From contig CM035435.1 of the NCBI GenBank assembly GCA_020310875.1, positions 69,164,955 to 69,228,954 on the forward strand: a stretch of DNA of 64,000 nt, read 5' to 3'. Below, in pieces: positions 43,570-56,170 of this stretch. The notes beneath the pieces are model-generated. The model was not told where the DNA came from, did not search any database, and saw nothing but the letters and a program-made list of their open reading frames with translations. How positions within the stretch are numbered: the stretch's first letter is position 1; each line of letters opens with the position of its first letter. A program made the translations under genes and the position numbers. Source of the stretch: Ceratopteris richardii. Taxonomy: Eukaryota > Streptophyta > Polypodiopsida > Polypodiales > Pteridaceae.

Positions 43570-45553
43570 TGGTATCATAGAAGAGTTCAAATCTATAGAG
43601 GATCAATGGAAGGAGCTTTGCACAAAGGAGAAAGGATCAAGGACTCATCAAGCTTCACAAAAAAGGTATCTTTCATAAACCTTATCATAAATATGGCAGA
43701 TTCGGATAGAAAGTTGAAGTTTTGGACAAAGATAACTATTGACCATGGAGATTCAAAGTTATCAAACTACTTTATGAGCAAAGGAATCAAACCTATTGTG
43801 TGTAGAGATGAAGAAGCACTTGAGGTTGACCCAAAGGACCCAAAGACTACAAATGCAGAGCTAACGATCTTAAAGGAATGGGAGGAGAGGAATATGAGAG
43901 ATTTCTTGATATCTTGGGTGATCTCCAACATTATGATTGGCAATATTTCAAATTTTGATCATGGTAAGGATGTATGGGAAGCCATTGAGAAGGTCTATGA
44001 TACTTCCATAATGATTAGAAAGATGCATCTCAAAAATCAACTTCACACACTTAAGAAATCTAGTGGTTAATCCATAGTTGACTACACCCTAAGAGTCAAA
44101 GACCTTAGAGATCAACTTGCACCCACTAATTGCAAAGTTGATGAAGAATCCATAATGTAGATCCCACTAAATTTTCTTAGAAGGGAAGATCAGTGAAAGC
44201 CTTCGATAACCACTATCTTTTATACAAATCCTCTCCCTTTGAGGAGCTCATCCCTCAACTAGGGCGGAAGAAGCTGCACTGGGAGATACACCAAGGTGGC
44301 AAAGGCAAAGGCAAACATTCAAAGGAAGCTGATGAAGAATCAAATTCAGACTCCACGACTAAATCTAAGACCAAAGGCAAGGGTAAGTGCAAGAATCCAC
44401 ATAAAGGTATGATTTGTTATATTTGTGGTAAGACAAATCACATTGCTTAAGATTTTAGTTCAAGGATGGCAAAGGAGGTAAGAAGGACCAAGGGAATTTT
44501 GCTAGCACCACTCAAAGAAGGATGGCAATGAGCAACTCCTAGCCATGAGGCATCAATATCATAAGGGTGCCATGGACCAAAAATGGTACATAGATTCTGG
44601 TTGAGTGATGAGATGTCATGCCAAGGAGATGTTTTCATCAATATGCAAGTTCCAAAGACCAAGTCTTGTGTGGAAATAGGTGACACCCCATAGATCATGT
44701 GGGGGTATCAGATTGGGAGAAGACAATCTCCATAAGTATTACAACAAGTACATGTTCCTTCCATCACTAAAATATTACTTTTGTAGGGAAGATGGTAGAA
44801 AATCGATAACATGTCATATTGCCTTGTGAGGGATGGAAGAAAGGTTCTAGAAAAAGTAACAAGAGAAGGAGGGCTATTCATTCTTGATGTTACCCCCACA
44901 CATAGCCATGTATGTTATGTCATGTTTGGGACTAGGGAAATTACAGAGATTGATCTTTGACATCAAATAATAGGGCATGTGAATATTCCTAAGCTCAAGA
45001 ACATGAGTAAAGTAGGATTGGTGAGAGGTTTACTAACCCTTGATGTTCAATCCATCCATGAGTTTTGTGATGCTTGCCAACTAGGTAAACAAGCTACACA
45101 ATCTTTCAAGACGAGTACTCACATATCAAAATAGACCTTTGAGCTCCTACATACAGATGCTTTGGAGCCTAGCAAGGATGCCTCCTTAAGTGGAGTAAGT
45201 TATTTTGACACATTCATTGATGACTTCTCAAGAATGGTATGGAGCTATATCATTGAAGAGAATCAGATGCGTTTCTCCATGTTTTAAATCTTCAACAATG
45301 AAGTTGAGAAGGAAATAGGTAATCAAATGAAAACCCTAAGATTTGATGAAGGGGTAGAGTATTTCTCTAAGGAAATTTGAAAGTAATTGAGGAATCACGG
45401 CATCAAAAGGCAATTCACATGCAGGTACATCCCTCAACAAAATTGGGTGGCAGAAAAGGAAGAATAGGCACATTGTGGAGATAGCTAGGTGCATGATATA
45501 TGAAGGTAAATTACCATTCTCTTATTGGGAAGAGGCCATAAGTACATCATTTT
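43570..45553 (+). pseudogene. Copia-5 gag, protease remnant and integrase (left half)
   Basis: Gag (43600-44190): 'KLKFWTKITIDHGDSKLSNY', 'FDHGKDVWEAIEKVYDTS', 'HLKNQLHTLKKSSG', 'VKDLRDQLAPTN'. The zinc knuckle starts 'CYICGKTNHIA' (about 44415) and is cut by a stop. GAG-pre-integrase: 'IGHVNIPKLKNMSKVGLVRG', 'CDACQLGKQATQSFK' (44960-45115). Integrase: 'LLHTDALEPSKDA' (first Asp), 'YFDTFIDDFSRMVWSYI', 'LRFDEGVEYFSKE' (second Asp), 'RYIPQQNWVAEKEE' (Glu). Many stops and shifts. The element is cut at 45553 by Copia-6 and its RT resumes at about 55235. Confidence 0.75.
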
Positions 45554-45821
45554 TGTTGGAGTTTGAGGTCTTCAGAATCACGCAAGTAGCACAACAAAGA
45601 AGAAGAAGCTTGGAGCACAAGACACAATACTAAATGCGAATAGCACAAGAAGAAGAAGCTTGGAGCACAACACACAATACTGAATGTATTACCACTAGTT
45701 CAGTAACCCGTTAGGGCTATAGGAGTATATTCAAGACGGGAGGAAAAATCTCCTAAAGAGGGAAAACGTGCCCCGGTAATCCTAGTGTGTTCACACACAT
45801 CACTACCTAAATATATCAACA
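45554..45821 (-). repeat. Copia-6 3' LTR
   Basis: Minus strand, starts TGTTGATATATTT at 45821 after the purine tract CAGGGGGGATT, and ends AACTCCAACA at 45554; 268 bp. A 50-bp-period duplication (AGAAGAAGCTTGGAGCACA at 45601 and 45651) makes it longer than the homologous Copia-7 LTR (227 bp), which has one unit. Confidence 0.75.
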
Positions 45822-46640
45822 AATCCCCCCTGGGAGTGATGCGGTGGACAAGGAGTTTGCACTCATGTATAAGGAAGTGCCAAGCTATGTGGAATCAATC
45901 CACAAAAGGAAGTAAGCCTAAAGCTTTGTGGAAAGCTTCAAACTTCTCCCTAGGTAGAGCCTTTGTGAACAGTTTTGCAATGTTCTCCTGCATGGGCACA
46001 TATGTCAAGTTGATCTCTCTAGCAGAGAACCTCTCCCTGATATAATGATAATGCACCTCAATGTGCTTAGTGCGAACATGGAACATAGGGTTCCTTACAA
46101 CTGCCAATGTGCTTTGACTATCAATGAAGATGGTGGTGGCAGAAGACTGACATACACCCAAATCAACCATAAGGAATCTCAACCACACACACTCAATAGT
46201 CACTGTGAAAGCTGCCCTATACTCAGCTTCACAACTAGAAGTGGCCACAATAGGATGCTTCTTGCTCAACCAAGATATGCATGAGCTCCCAAGCATGAAG
46301 CAAAAACCCCTCGTGGACACACGACTGTCATAGCAACCAACCTAGTCAGAATCAGAAAAAGCATGTAAATCTAGCGGTAGTGATCCTCCCTTGGGATAAA
46401 ACAATCCTAGTATCCAGGTACCACTCAAGTAGCAAAAGATTTGGTTAACCACTTGCCAATGCTTAACACATGTTCAATGCATAAACCTATTCATCTATGA
46501 GATAGCAAACTGAATATCTCAGAAAGTAATGCATAAGTAAATCAAGCATCCAACAGGCTGCTAATAGAGAACAGCATCAAATGCATCTCTAGCATCATGA
46601 AGACTCGATCGTAAACCTATCTCCATAGGAGTGGTAATAG
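45822..46640 (-). pseudogene. Copia-6 RNase H (left segment)
   Basis: From 46640 downward on the minus strand: 'KPITTPMEIGLRSSLHDARD' continues the RT end from 53123. 'GSLPLDLHAFSDSD' and 'STRGFCFMLGSSCISW' follow, then 'HPIVATSSCEAEYRAAF', 'FIDSQSTLAVVRNPMFHVR', 'TKHIEVHYHYIRERF' and 'LFTKALPREKFEAFHKALG' (frame 46320-45895 open). Copia RNase H with its catalytic acidic residues largely kept; early stops lie above 46320. It is split from the rest of Copia-6 by Copia-4. Confidence 0.85.
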
Positions 46641-46645
46641 GTTTA

Positions 46646-47658
46646 TGTTGGGGCTTCACTCACTAATTAGGCATGATATATGAAGACATATGGAGACATA
46701 TGATGGAGGAAAGAAGAAGTGAAGAAAAGACCTACAGAAAATCAAGCCTAAGTGAAGGGACAATTTCACTATTGTAAATTAGTGCAAAATTAGAGTCTAG
46801 ATTTGTATTTGATCTTTAGAACTTACGAGTTCAAGTCTAGATGTATGTAAACCATAGGTATATAAGTTAATTTGAGTCAGAAATATGTATGAGAGAACTC
46901 AATTTTGAAATCTGAGGTAGTAGAGAAAAGTCGTGTAATTTCTGAGAGAGATGGTGAGAGAAAACTTCTGAGTCTGATAGAGTTTTCCATGGCTGTGAGC
47001 AAAATTAGGCCAAGCCATTTTGTACACATCTTCTCTGATAATCAACATATGTTTGTGTAGAAGGATTGAGTCTAATTCCTCTTGTACATTGAGTTCTAAG
47101 TCATTTCATATGACTATGTAAGGTAGTTGACAGTTACGACTTTTCTGGCGCACATTTGACTGATCTTCTGAAGGTCAGATCTCAAAGCACAGTGTAAAGT
47201 TTTTGGTAAATGATAGCTCGTTTGAAAGCTACTATCCTCAACTATATTTGGTCAAAAGATCTTTGAGAAACGGGACGCGTACTCAGAGAAATCAGCTTAA
47301 GAGTGAAGGTATGTCAAATCGATGAAGTAAATTTCCAGTTTTCAGACATAGTGTAAAGTTTGGTACAAAATCAGAAGATTGTGAAGTTATTGCTTGAAAG
47401 TTTTGCTTGTTATATGTTACTGAACATTAGCAAGAACCTTTCCTAGCAAATGATCAGAAGAATTTGCAAAGATCAAGTTGATACAGGTCAGATTGAAAAT
47501 TTAAAGAAAAGGCGCAGATTTCTGTGAAGTGAAATTTTTGATTTTCACTAAGTTCAGAGTTGAAGGTTCATATTTAGAGGTTTGCTAAGCTAATGATGGT
47601 TATGGAGGTCTTCTAATACCACATTAGTTTAGTTCTTGTGGTGTTTCACACACCAACA
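46646..47658 (+). repeat. Copia-4 5' LTR
   Basis: TGTTGG...CCAACA ends. The TATA box is TATATAAG (46859-46866). Downstream it carries several short direct repeats of AGTGTAAAGTTT (47192 and about 47350). Confidence 0.95.
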
Positions 47659-47660
47659 AG

Positions 47661-47672
47661 TGGTATCAGAGC
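47661..47672 (+). promoter_or_regulatory. Copia-4 primer-binding site
   Basis: TGGTATCAGAGC, two bases after the 5' LTR, is complementary to the 3' end of plant initiator-Met tRNA, the usual primer for minus-strand synthesis in plant copia elements. A ~200-base leader follows before the gag-pol ATG. Confidence 0.92.
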
Positions 47673-47872
47673 AGATAAGGTCCTCGAGAAGTAAAGGAGA
47701 GCAGATACAAGAAGATTTGAAGAGTTCTTTATCAAAGAAGGAGGAAGCTGAGGTGTTCAACAACCAAAAGTCATCAGAAGAGTATTTCGAAGTTGCTCCC
47801 AAGAGTAAAGGTCTACAAAAGGTATCATTCTTTAACCTTACACTTACAGGTTGAAGCAGAAGCAAGGATACC

Positions 47873-50800
47873 ATGGCAGATCATGTGTCCATTGACAAAT
47901 TGGACAGAGATAACTATCCTGCTTGGGTAATGAGGATGGAGGCCTTACTTATGAGTAAGGACTTAATGGTATATGTGACAGGTGAAGAGGAGAAGCCTAA
48001 ATTTGAAGATGAAAGTCATCCAAGGAAGGAAGAGCTAGAAGCTTTGAAGCTATGGCAGAAGAGAGATGCAAGTGCAAGAGCTTATATATACAACACTATT
48101 ACAGATCACTTGTTGCCACATATCAGAGGTTTAGAAACAGCTGAAGATATTTGGAATGCTTTGGAAGACCACTTCCAAAACACTACTAAAGCTAGGAAAG
48201 CTAGCTTATGGTCAGAGTTCACCACATTCAAGAAAAAGCAGAATCAAAGCATTAGTGATTATGTCACTAAGATGAAAGACTTGGCAGATAGCCTTGGATC
48301 TATTGATGAGGATATTGAAGATCATAGGTTGATAGCTCAATTACTTGCAGGATTAAGAGGTGATGAAAGGTGGAAGCCTTTTGTACTTTCAACAGAACTC
48401 TCATTAAACCATTATGTGCCAGAATTGAATCAATTACTTGGATTGATGCTTACATTTGAGCAAGACTTAAAGTCAGATGGAGACAAAGGTCAAAGTTCTG
48501 CAATGTATGTGAAGAACAAAAAGAAAGGAGATAAAGGCAAAGCAAAGGATGAAGAAGAGTCAACAACTCAAGCAAATTATGCAAGAGGAAGAGGTTTTGG
48601 CAGAGGCAAAGGTCGAGGTAATGGAAGAGGTAGAGGTAATCAGAACAATAACAAGAAGACATGTTGGATTTGTGGATTGAGTAATCATCTAGCATATGAT
48701 TGTTGGCACAATCAACAAGGAGCAAGCCAAAATCAGAACAACAATGGCAGAGGAAGAGGTGGAAGGTTTCAGAATCAATTTCAAAGAGGAAGACATAATT
48801 CAAGAGGAAGTTTTGGTAGAGGTGGTGGAAGAAATTGGAATCAGAATCAATCATATAACACCACATATTATAATTATGCAAATGATACACAGAATGACAA
48901 CCATACAACATTGATGATGAATTCAATTAGTTCATCAGAGAAGGAGGATCTCAAGGTATTCTATATTGATTCTGGTTGTTCAAATCATTTATCAGGTAAT
49001 ATAGAATTATTGTCAGAATTGGAAGAAGGAAATTCAAGTCATACAGTACAAACAGGTGACAATACAAAGCATAATGTGCATTCAATTGGAAAAGTGAAGT
49101 GCAGGAGTGGAGCTGATTTATTAACAAATGTTTTGTATGTTCCAACAATACCAAAGAATCTGATTAGTGTTGGACAAATAGTGGAAAAAGGTTTTCAAGT
49201 CAGATTTACAAATGAAGGGGTATTTGTTGAAGATCCAGAGGATGCATACAAACCCATTGTTTGTGGTAAGAAGGAAGGTAGACTTTTTACTCTCAAAGTA
49301 CAAGGAAATGTTGGTCAAGCCCTAATCACACATGGTGATGAAGTAATTACAGAGTTAGATCTTTGGCATAAAAGATTGGGACATTTCAATGAAAGAGGAA
49401 TCAAAACTATGGTGGAGAATCAATCTGTATTGGGACTACCAAATGTGAAGAATCAACATATGATATACAAGTGTGAAGCTTGTCAGATGGGAAAAGCTCA
49501 TAGACAACCATTCCAGAAGAAAGGTTTCAAGCATGATGGTTTGCTTGAACTCATACATACAGATGTATGGGGACCAACAAAAGAAGGTTCAATAAATGGA
49601 TCTAGGTATTATGTTTTGTTTATTGATGATGCTACAAGGTGGATAACCCTTTATGTTCTAAAGGAAAGATCAGAAGTCTTTGGAGCCTTCAAACATTTTC
49701 ATGCTTATGCAGAAAGAGTTACAGGTCACAAACTCAAGAGGCTGAGGTCTGATGGAGGGGGAGAATACTTCTCCCAAGAGTTTAATGACTATCTTTGGAA
49801 TGCAGGTATCAAGAGAGAGATAACTTGCAGGTATACACCTCAACATAATGGGGTGGCAGAAAGGAGAAATAGAACATTGGTTGAATTTGCAAGAGCAATG
49901 TTAAAAGAAAAGAATTGCCCTAATTATCTTTGGGCTGAGGCTGTAAATACAGCCACATACCTTGTGAATAGGTTACCATGTGGAGCTTTGAATGGTATGA
50001 CCCCTTATGAAGCTTGGTGGGGTAAGAAACCAACACTTGACCATTGTAAAGTGTTTGGGTCAATTGCCTATGCTTATGTACCATCACAACTCAGACATAA
50101 GCTTGAACCAAAGGCAGAAAGATATGTGTTTATTGGGTATGATGAAAAGCAAATGGGTTATAGACTATGGAGTCCTTTAACTAAACATTTTATTGTTTCC
50201 AGAGATGTGACCTTTGATGAACAGAAGAGTTGGTATGCAGATAAAGAATGTGAGCTTGAAACATTTGAGGAAGAGATAAGAAGGAGTGCAAGAGGTAAAT
50301 CACATATGCAGATAGATGGAGATGAAGAACATATGCAAGCAAGCACATCAAGAGTTGGATCATATAGAAGGAATGAAGATGGACCAATATTTGATGAAGA
50401 AGTACATCCAGATAGACATGAAGAGTGTGAACCAAGAAGGTCAACCAGAATGAGGAAGCAACCTACAAGGTATTCATATGACACTTCTTATTTGACTCAG
50501 AAAAATTATGCTTACATGGTTAAAGAAGATGAAGAACCTCAAAGCTATGATGAAGCAAAGGGTAAGAGACAATGGGAAGTAGCAATGAAGGAAGAGTTTG
50601 ATGCACTTGAAGAGAACAAAACTTGGGAACTTGTTTCAAAGCCTAATGGTAAGAAAGTGATTGGAAATAAATGGGTTTACAAAGTTAAGAAGCATGCAGA
50701 TGGAACTATAGCCAGATACAAAGCTAGATTGGTGGTTAAAGGCTATGCTCAAACATTTGGCATAGATTATGATGAGACATTCAGTCCTGTGGCAAAGATG

Positions 50801-52066
50801 TCAACCATAAGGACAATCATTGCCATTGCAGCATCAAAAGGATGGACATTGAGTCAATTGGACATTAAGAATGCATTTTTGAATGGATATATATCAGATG
50901 AGGTTTACATGGAGCAACCTCAAGGGTTTGCAGATCATAAGTTTCCAAATTATGTTTGCAGGTTGAGAAGAGCCCTTTATGGTTTGAAGCAAGCTCCAAG
51001 AGCTTGGAACTATAGACTTGTAAAGTATCTTAATGACCTTGGATATCAAAGTTCAAAGGCAGATGCAAGCTTACTTATCAAAAGAACAGATGAAGGTATG
51101 ATCTACATTTGTATATATGTAGATGACATTATAATTACAGGTACCTCAAATGAAGGAATCAAGGAGGTGAAGAAGCTACTTGAAAGAGAATTCAAGATAA
51201 GTGATCTAGGAAAATTATCATATTTTCTTGGAATGGAAATCACTTATGCAGAACATGGCATTTATGTATCATAAGAAAGGTATCTCTTGAATCTTCTAAA
51301 GAAGTTTAACATGGAGAATTGCAGAGAGGCATCTACACCATTAGAAGTCAATCACAAACTCAGTAGATATGATGGTGCAGAATTCAAAGACATGAGGAAG
51401 TATCAATCTTTAGTTGGAAGTTTGATTTATGCAACTCTAACAAGGCCTGATCTTAGTTATGCAGTTGGTGTCCTTTCCCAATTCATGCATTGTCCAAAGG
51501 ATCCACATTGGATTGCAGGTCAAAGAGTCCTTAGATATATCAAAGGGACTTTGAAAGAAGGATTGTATTATCCTTTTACATCAGATATAAGATTGAGAGC
51601 CTATAGTGATTCAGATTGGGCAGGAAGTCAAGATGACAGAAGGTCTACACATGGCTACATGATATACATTGGAGATAAGCTTGTAAGTTGGTGTTCAAAG
51701 AAACAACACACAGTGGCCTTATCATCAACAGAAGCTGAATACAAAGGACTTGTGGAAGCAGCAAAGGAAGTCATATGGATGCAGACATTATTCAAAAGCT
51801 TGGGAATTGATCAAGGTATACCCATCATTCATGGAGATAACATGAGTTCATTATATCTTGCAGCAAATCCTGTGTTTCATGCAAGGACAAAGCACATAGA
51901 GATACAGTACCATTTTCTTAGAGAAAAGGTAATGGAAAAAGAGATTGAAGTGGTGTACACTTCCACAAAAGATCAGATTGCAGATATTATGACAAAAAGC
52001 TTGGATGGAGTAAAGACAAGTAAGTTCAAGGAGATGGCAGGAATAAAAGAGAAGAAGACTATGTGA
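47873..52066 (+). pseudogene. Copia-4 gag-pol, one nonsense codon
   Basis: A single frame starts at the ATG in a good context (ACCATGGCA) and runs 1133 codons to a TAA at 51272-51274, then on for 264 more codons to 52066. Gag occupies about 1-260, with knuckle C264-X2-C267-X4-H272-X4-C277 inside a Gly/Arg/Asn-rich region. Protease active site: DSGC, D366. GAG-pre-integrase: H499, H504, C534, C537. Integrase triad: D564, D627, E663 (DX35E). RT: 'QLDIKNAFLNG' (D997) and YVDD (1082-1085). The stop falls after 'GIYVS', where relatives have Gln (CAA to TAA, one change). RNase H follows ('YSDSDWAGSQDDRRSTHG', 'LSSTEAEYKGLVEAAK', 'TKHIEIQYHFLREKV', 'IADIMTKSLDG'). Everything except that codon looks functional. 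Confidence 0.95.
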
Positions 52067-52090
52067 AGAAGTCAAATTATGCTAATTAGT

Positions 52091-52104
52091 GATTGAGGGG
52101 GAGC
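52091..52104 (+). promoter_or_regulatory. Copia-4 polypurine tract
   Basis: GATTGAGGGGGAGC directly before the 3' LTR start TGTTGG at 52105. It primes plus-strand synthesis and matches Copia-3 (29051) and Copia-1 (7241). Confidence 0.9.
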
Positions 52105-53117
52105 TGTTGGGGCTTCACTCACTAATTAGGCATGATATATGAAGACATATGGAGACATATGATGGAGGAAAGAAGAAGTGAAGAAAAGACCTACAGAAAA
52201 TCAAGCCTAAGTGAAGGGACAATTTCACTATTGTAAATTAGTGCAAAATTAGAGTCTAGATTTGTATTTGATCTTTAGAACTTACGAGTTCAAGTCTAGA
52301 TGTATGTAAACCATAGGTATATAAGTTAATTTGAGTCAGAAATATGTATGAGAGAACTCAATTTTGAAATCTGAGGTAGTAGAGAAAAGTCGTGTAATTT
52401 CTGAGAGAGATGGTGAGAGAAAACTTCTGAGTCTGATAGAGTTTTCCATGGCTGTGAGCAAAATTAGGCCAAGCCATTTTGTACACATCTTCTCTGATAA
52501 TCAACATATGTTTGTGTAGAAGGATTGAGTCTAATTCCTCTTGTACATTGAGTTCTAAGTCATTTCATATGACTATGTAAGGTAGTTGACAGTTACGACT
52601 TTTCTGGCGCACATTTGACTGATCTTCTGAAGGTCAGATCTCGAAGCACAGTGTAAAGTTTTTGGTAAATGATAGCTCGTTTGAAAGCTACTATCCTCAA
52701 CTATATTTGGTCAAAAGATCTTTGAGAAACGGGATGCGTACTCAGAGAAATCAGCTTAAGAGTGAAGGTATGTCAAATCGATGAAGTAAATTTCCAGTTT
52801 TCAGACATAGTGTAAAGTTTGGTACAAAATCAGAAGATTGTGAAGTTATTGCTTGAAAGTTTTGCTTGTTATATGTTACTGAACATTAGCAAGAACCTTT
52901 CCTAGCAAATGATCAGAAGAATTTGCAAAGATCAAGTTGATACAGGTCAGATTGAAAATTTAAAGAAAAGGCGCAGATTTCTGTGAAGTGAAATTTTTGA
53001 TTTTCACTAAGTTCAGAGTTGAAGGTTCATATTTAGAGGTTTGCTAAGCTAATGATGGTTATGGAGGTCTTCTAATACCACATTAGTTTAGTTCTTGTGG
53101 TGTTTCACACACCAACA
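52105..53117 (+). repeat. Copia-4 3' LTR
   Basis: 1013 bp, TGTTGG...CCAACA; TATATAAG at 52318-52325. It aligns to the 5' LTR at a constant offset of 5459 with no gaps and two substitutions. Confidence 0.95.
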
Positions 53118-53122
53118 GTTTA

Positions 53123-55230
53123 TAGTCTTCAAGGCCAAAATGTTGCAATAATGTGTCAATATATTTTGTTTGACACAAAGCCATTCTACCATCAACTTGC
53201 ATAAAGTGAATGCCCAAATCATGATGCAAATGCCCCAAATGAGACATCTCAAACAAGGCATGCAAATCAGCCTTAAAATCAGAAATATGCTTATCATGAG
53301 GACCAGTGAGCAGCATGTCATCAATATACACAACAATGATCAAAAGCACATCATTACTATGCTTAACATATAAGGTGCTTTCAGTTGGACTATTCTCAAA
53401 ACCATGTCCAATCATATAGGCATGTATCTTTTCATATCAAGCACGTGGTGCTTGCTTTAAACCATATAATGTCTTCATTAACTTGCACACTTGGTTTTCA
53501 TGCTCTTTTTGCACAAAGCCACTAGGCTGAAAAACATACACTTCTTCATGCAAGTCACCATTCAGAAATGTAGTTTTAATGTCCAATTGATGTACATTCC
53601 AACCATGATGAGGTTCAAGTCCATAGATGCTACGAATAGTAGTCACTCGGCATGTAGGTGCAAAGGTCTCATCAAAATCAATGCCTCTTTCCTGCGCGTT
53701 TTCCCTTTGCAACAAGCCTAGACTTATACTTGTCAATTGTTCCATTAGGCTTACGCTTTCGCTTGTATACCCACTTAGGACCAATGGCCTTCTTGCGAAG
53801 AGGCAAGTCACATAAAGACCAGGTACCATTTTTCATGATAGCATCATATTCAGATTGCATTGCAGCCATCCAATGTTCAGAATTTTGTGCTTCATCAAAT
53901 GAAACAAGCTGAGTCTCATCACAGAGACTAAAAGTAGCCATAGCAATGCAATTTGATGCAAAAGAGGCACTACTATGAGAGCCTGAACAAGTATGATATG
54001 ATAGAGCTGCATCTAATTTGTTGTCATGCAAAGTCTATACTAGCCATTTCGGCATAATTTTTGCCTCCTCAATATCATCTCTCTCATCAAGTGCATCATG
54101 CAAATCTGCATCAGAAATGGAATGATCTGCATCATAACATGAAACATGTAAAGGTTATAAAGTTTCCTCATTAGGACTAGCACTAGACTATCCACCTGTA
54201 AAAAGAGGAAACAAAGTATCATATATGGCTTTGGAGCTAACAGATGTCTCCTTTGTACATGAAAGTAAAGGCTGAATAGCATCTTCCACTAAAACAACAT
54301 CACGGCTAACCAAAATGTGTTAAGTCTGTGGATGATAGAGATGATAGCCTTTGCCTTTCAGAATTGAACCCAACAAAAATACATTTTATTGCTTTATCAT
54401 CCAATTTCCTGCGATGTTGTTCGGGCACTAATGCATATGCCAGATAACCAAAAACACACAGATCGGCAACAATTGGTGTGTGACCATGCCAAGCCTCATA
54501 TGGAGTGATAGATTATAGTGCTTTAATGGGATCCTTGTTAAGTACATATGTTGCACACATAATAGCCTCAAGCCAAAAACTGTGGTAAAACCTAACTCTT
54601 GACCATACACCTCACCATCTCCATGAGTGACATATTCTTCTGTTTAGCAACTCCATTTTGTTGAGGTGTATATGACACTGTACACTCATTTTTTATCACA
54701 GGTTCAGCCAAAAATGCATTAAAGTTAGAAGACATGTATTCCCCCTCTCGATCAGAACAGAGGATGCCCATTTAACATGCTGAGAGATTTTTAGCCGAAA
54801 CCAAAAACTGTTTGAAGCACATAAACACTTTGAACTTTGCTTTCAATGGATATACATATGCATGCCTAGAAAAATCATCAATAAAAGTCACGAAGTAAAG
54901 ATAATTTCAAAAAGAAGGTGTCTCCATAGGACCACATACATCACTATGCACAAGTTGCAATTTCTGAGTAGCTCAAACTAAACCACCTTTTGGGAAGGAT
55001 GAATGCTTCATTTTGCCCAAAATACAGCCTTCACGAACACGTTTGTTGGGTGCCTCAAGTTTGATCAAAGAGGACACCATTTCATATTTTTTGAGGCATA
55101 GCAAACTAGCGAAATTTAGATGACCAAAGCATGCATGCCAAAGCTTTGCATCTAACACAGCTTGAGAATCATGTACTGCACATGCTTAATCAATCATAGA
55201 TTTTTCATAGTCTATGAGCTTATACAGCCC
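53123..55230 (-). pseudogene. Copia-6 GAG-pre-integrase, integrase and RT (right segment)
   Basis: From about 55220 downward: GAG-pre-integrase 'LWHACFGHLNFASLLCLKKY' (55150-55090); integrase 'FIDDFSRHAYVYPLKAKF' (about 54890) and 'LCSDREGEYMSSNF' (second Asp, about 54750). 'YTPQQNGVAKQKNMSLMEMV' (about 54670-54610) has Lys where the catalytic Glu should be. The integrase C-terminus is broken by shifts. RT: 'NSEHWMAAMQSEYDAIMKNG', 'KYKSRLVAKG', a frameshift near 53690, 'QLDIKTTFLNGDLHEEVYVF', 'LYGLKQAPRA', 'VVYIDDMLLTG' (about 53340-53305) and 'LHHDLGIHFMQVDGRMALCQ'. The reading continues across Copia-4 at 46640. Gag and 5' LTR are missing beyond 55230. Confidence 0.85.
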
Positions 55231-55234
55231 ACGA

Positions 55235-56170
55235 CATCATGCAAGTGTCAAAGACATAAAGAGAAGGCTTGGAAGAGAATTCAAGGCATCTGATTTGGGT
55301 GAGCTAAAGTATTTCTTGGGCAATGATGTTGTGTATGCAAATGAAGGTATTTACGTATGCCAAAGGAAGTACCTCCTAGATATTCTCTACAAGTATGGCA
55401 TCGCGAATTGCAAGACAAGTGCTCAACCCATGGATACAAAAATGAAGACTAGTGAAGGTGGTGGTAAAAAGCTTGATACCTTGACCTTTTATAGGATCTT
55501 TGTAGGCTCATTGATATATACAAGTCTCAGAAGACCTAATTTGATTTATGTAGTAGGATTACTCTCACAATACATGCATATAACCACATAAGCACACCAA
55601 AATGCATCCAAGAATGTACTAAGGTATGTGAAGATCACAATCAATTGTGGATTTCTTTATAGGTATGGAGAGGAGCCACAACTCTAAGCATGGAGTGATG
55701 CATATTGGGCAAGCAGTCTTGATGATAGGAGTTCTACATTTGGTTATGTGTTCATGCTAGGAACAAAAGCCATCCCATGGATTAGTAAGAAGAAACCAAC
55801 AATGGCATTGTCATCGACTAAGGCTTAGCACAAGGCATTAGCACTCACTATATGTGAGGCAATTTTTTTAAAGAATCTAGTAAATAACATGTATATGCAG
55901 CTTAACACAATCCCCATCTATGGAGACAACATGTCTAGCATACATCTAGCCAACGATCCCATGTTCTATGCAAGGAGAAAACATATAGAGGTACACTATC
56001 ATTATGTGAGGGAAAAGTTTGTAAGCAAAGATGTGTTTGTGCATTTCATAAGTACAAAGGACCAAGTTTTTTATATTTACGCCAAAGGATTGGATGCTAC
56101 AAAGTTTAAAAAGTTTAAAAAATCAAAGAGTCTCTTAGAGATGGACACTACCACCATGAGCATCACGAGG
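55235..56170 (+). pseudogene. Copia-5 RT C-terminus and RNase H (right half)
   Basis: 'FKASDLGELKYFLGNDVVYA', 'CQRKYLLDILYKYGIANCK', 'GSLIYTSLRRPNLIYVVGLL' (frame 55214-55591), then RNase H pieces 'SSLDDRSSTFGYVFMLG', 'AIPWISKKKPTMALSSTKA', 'IPIYGDNMSSIHLANDPM', 'KHIEVHYHYVREKFVSKDVF', 'YIYAKGLDATKFKKFKK'. It has the same orientation as 43570-45553 and is read as the other half of Copia-5. The integrase end and the first half of RT were lost at the Copia-6 junction. Confidence 0.75.

Larger units (their letters stand above)
46646..53117 (+). mobile_element. Copia-4, full-length young Ty1/copia element
   Basis: A 6472-bp element with identical-length LTRs (46646-47658, 52105-53117; 1013 bp each). 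They differ at only two positions in my read-through (47184/52643 A-G, 47276/52735 C-T). It is flanked by the target duplication GTTTA (46641-46645, 53118-53122). A primer site, one gag-pol frame broken by a single stop, and a purine tract are all present. It sits inside Copia-6 in the opposite orientation. The near-identical LTRs mean recent insertion. Confidence 0.95.

Noticed and set aside
47636..47854. 72-codon frame across the Copia-4 primer site as a leader peptide
   Set aside because: It overlaps the LTR end and primer site, begins inside the LTR and has no conserved counterpart in Copia-3.
48450..48926. 158-codon minus-strand frame inside Copia-4 gag
   Set aside because: It is antisense to the Gly/Arg/Asn-rich nucleocapsid region, whose composition naturally leaves the opposite strand open.
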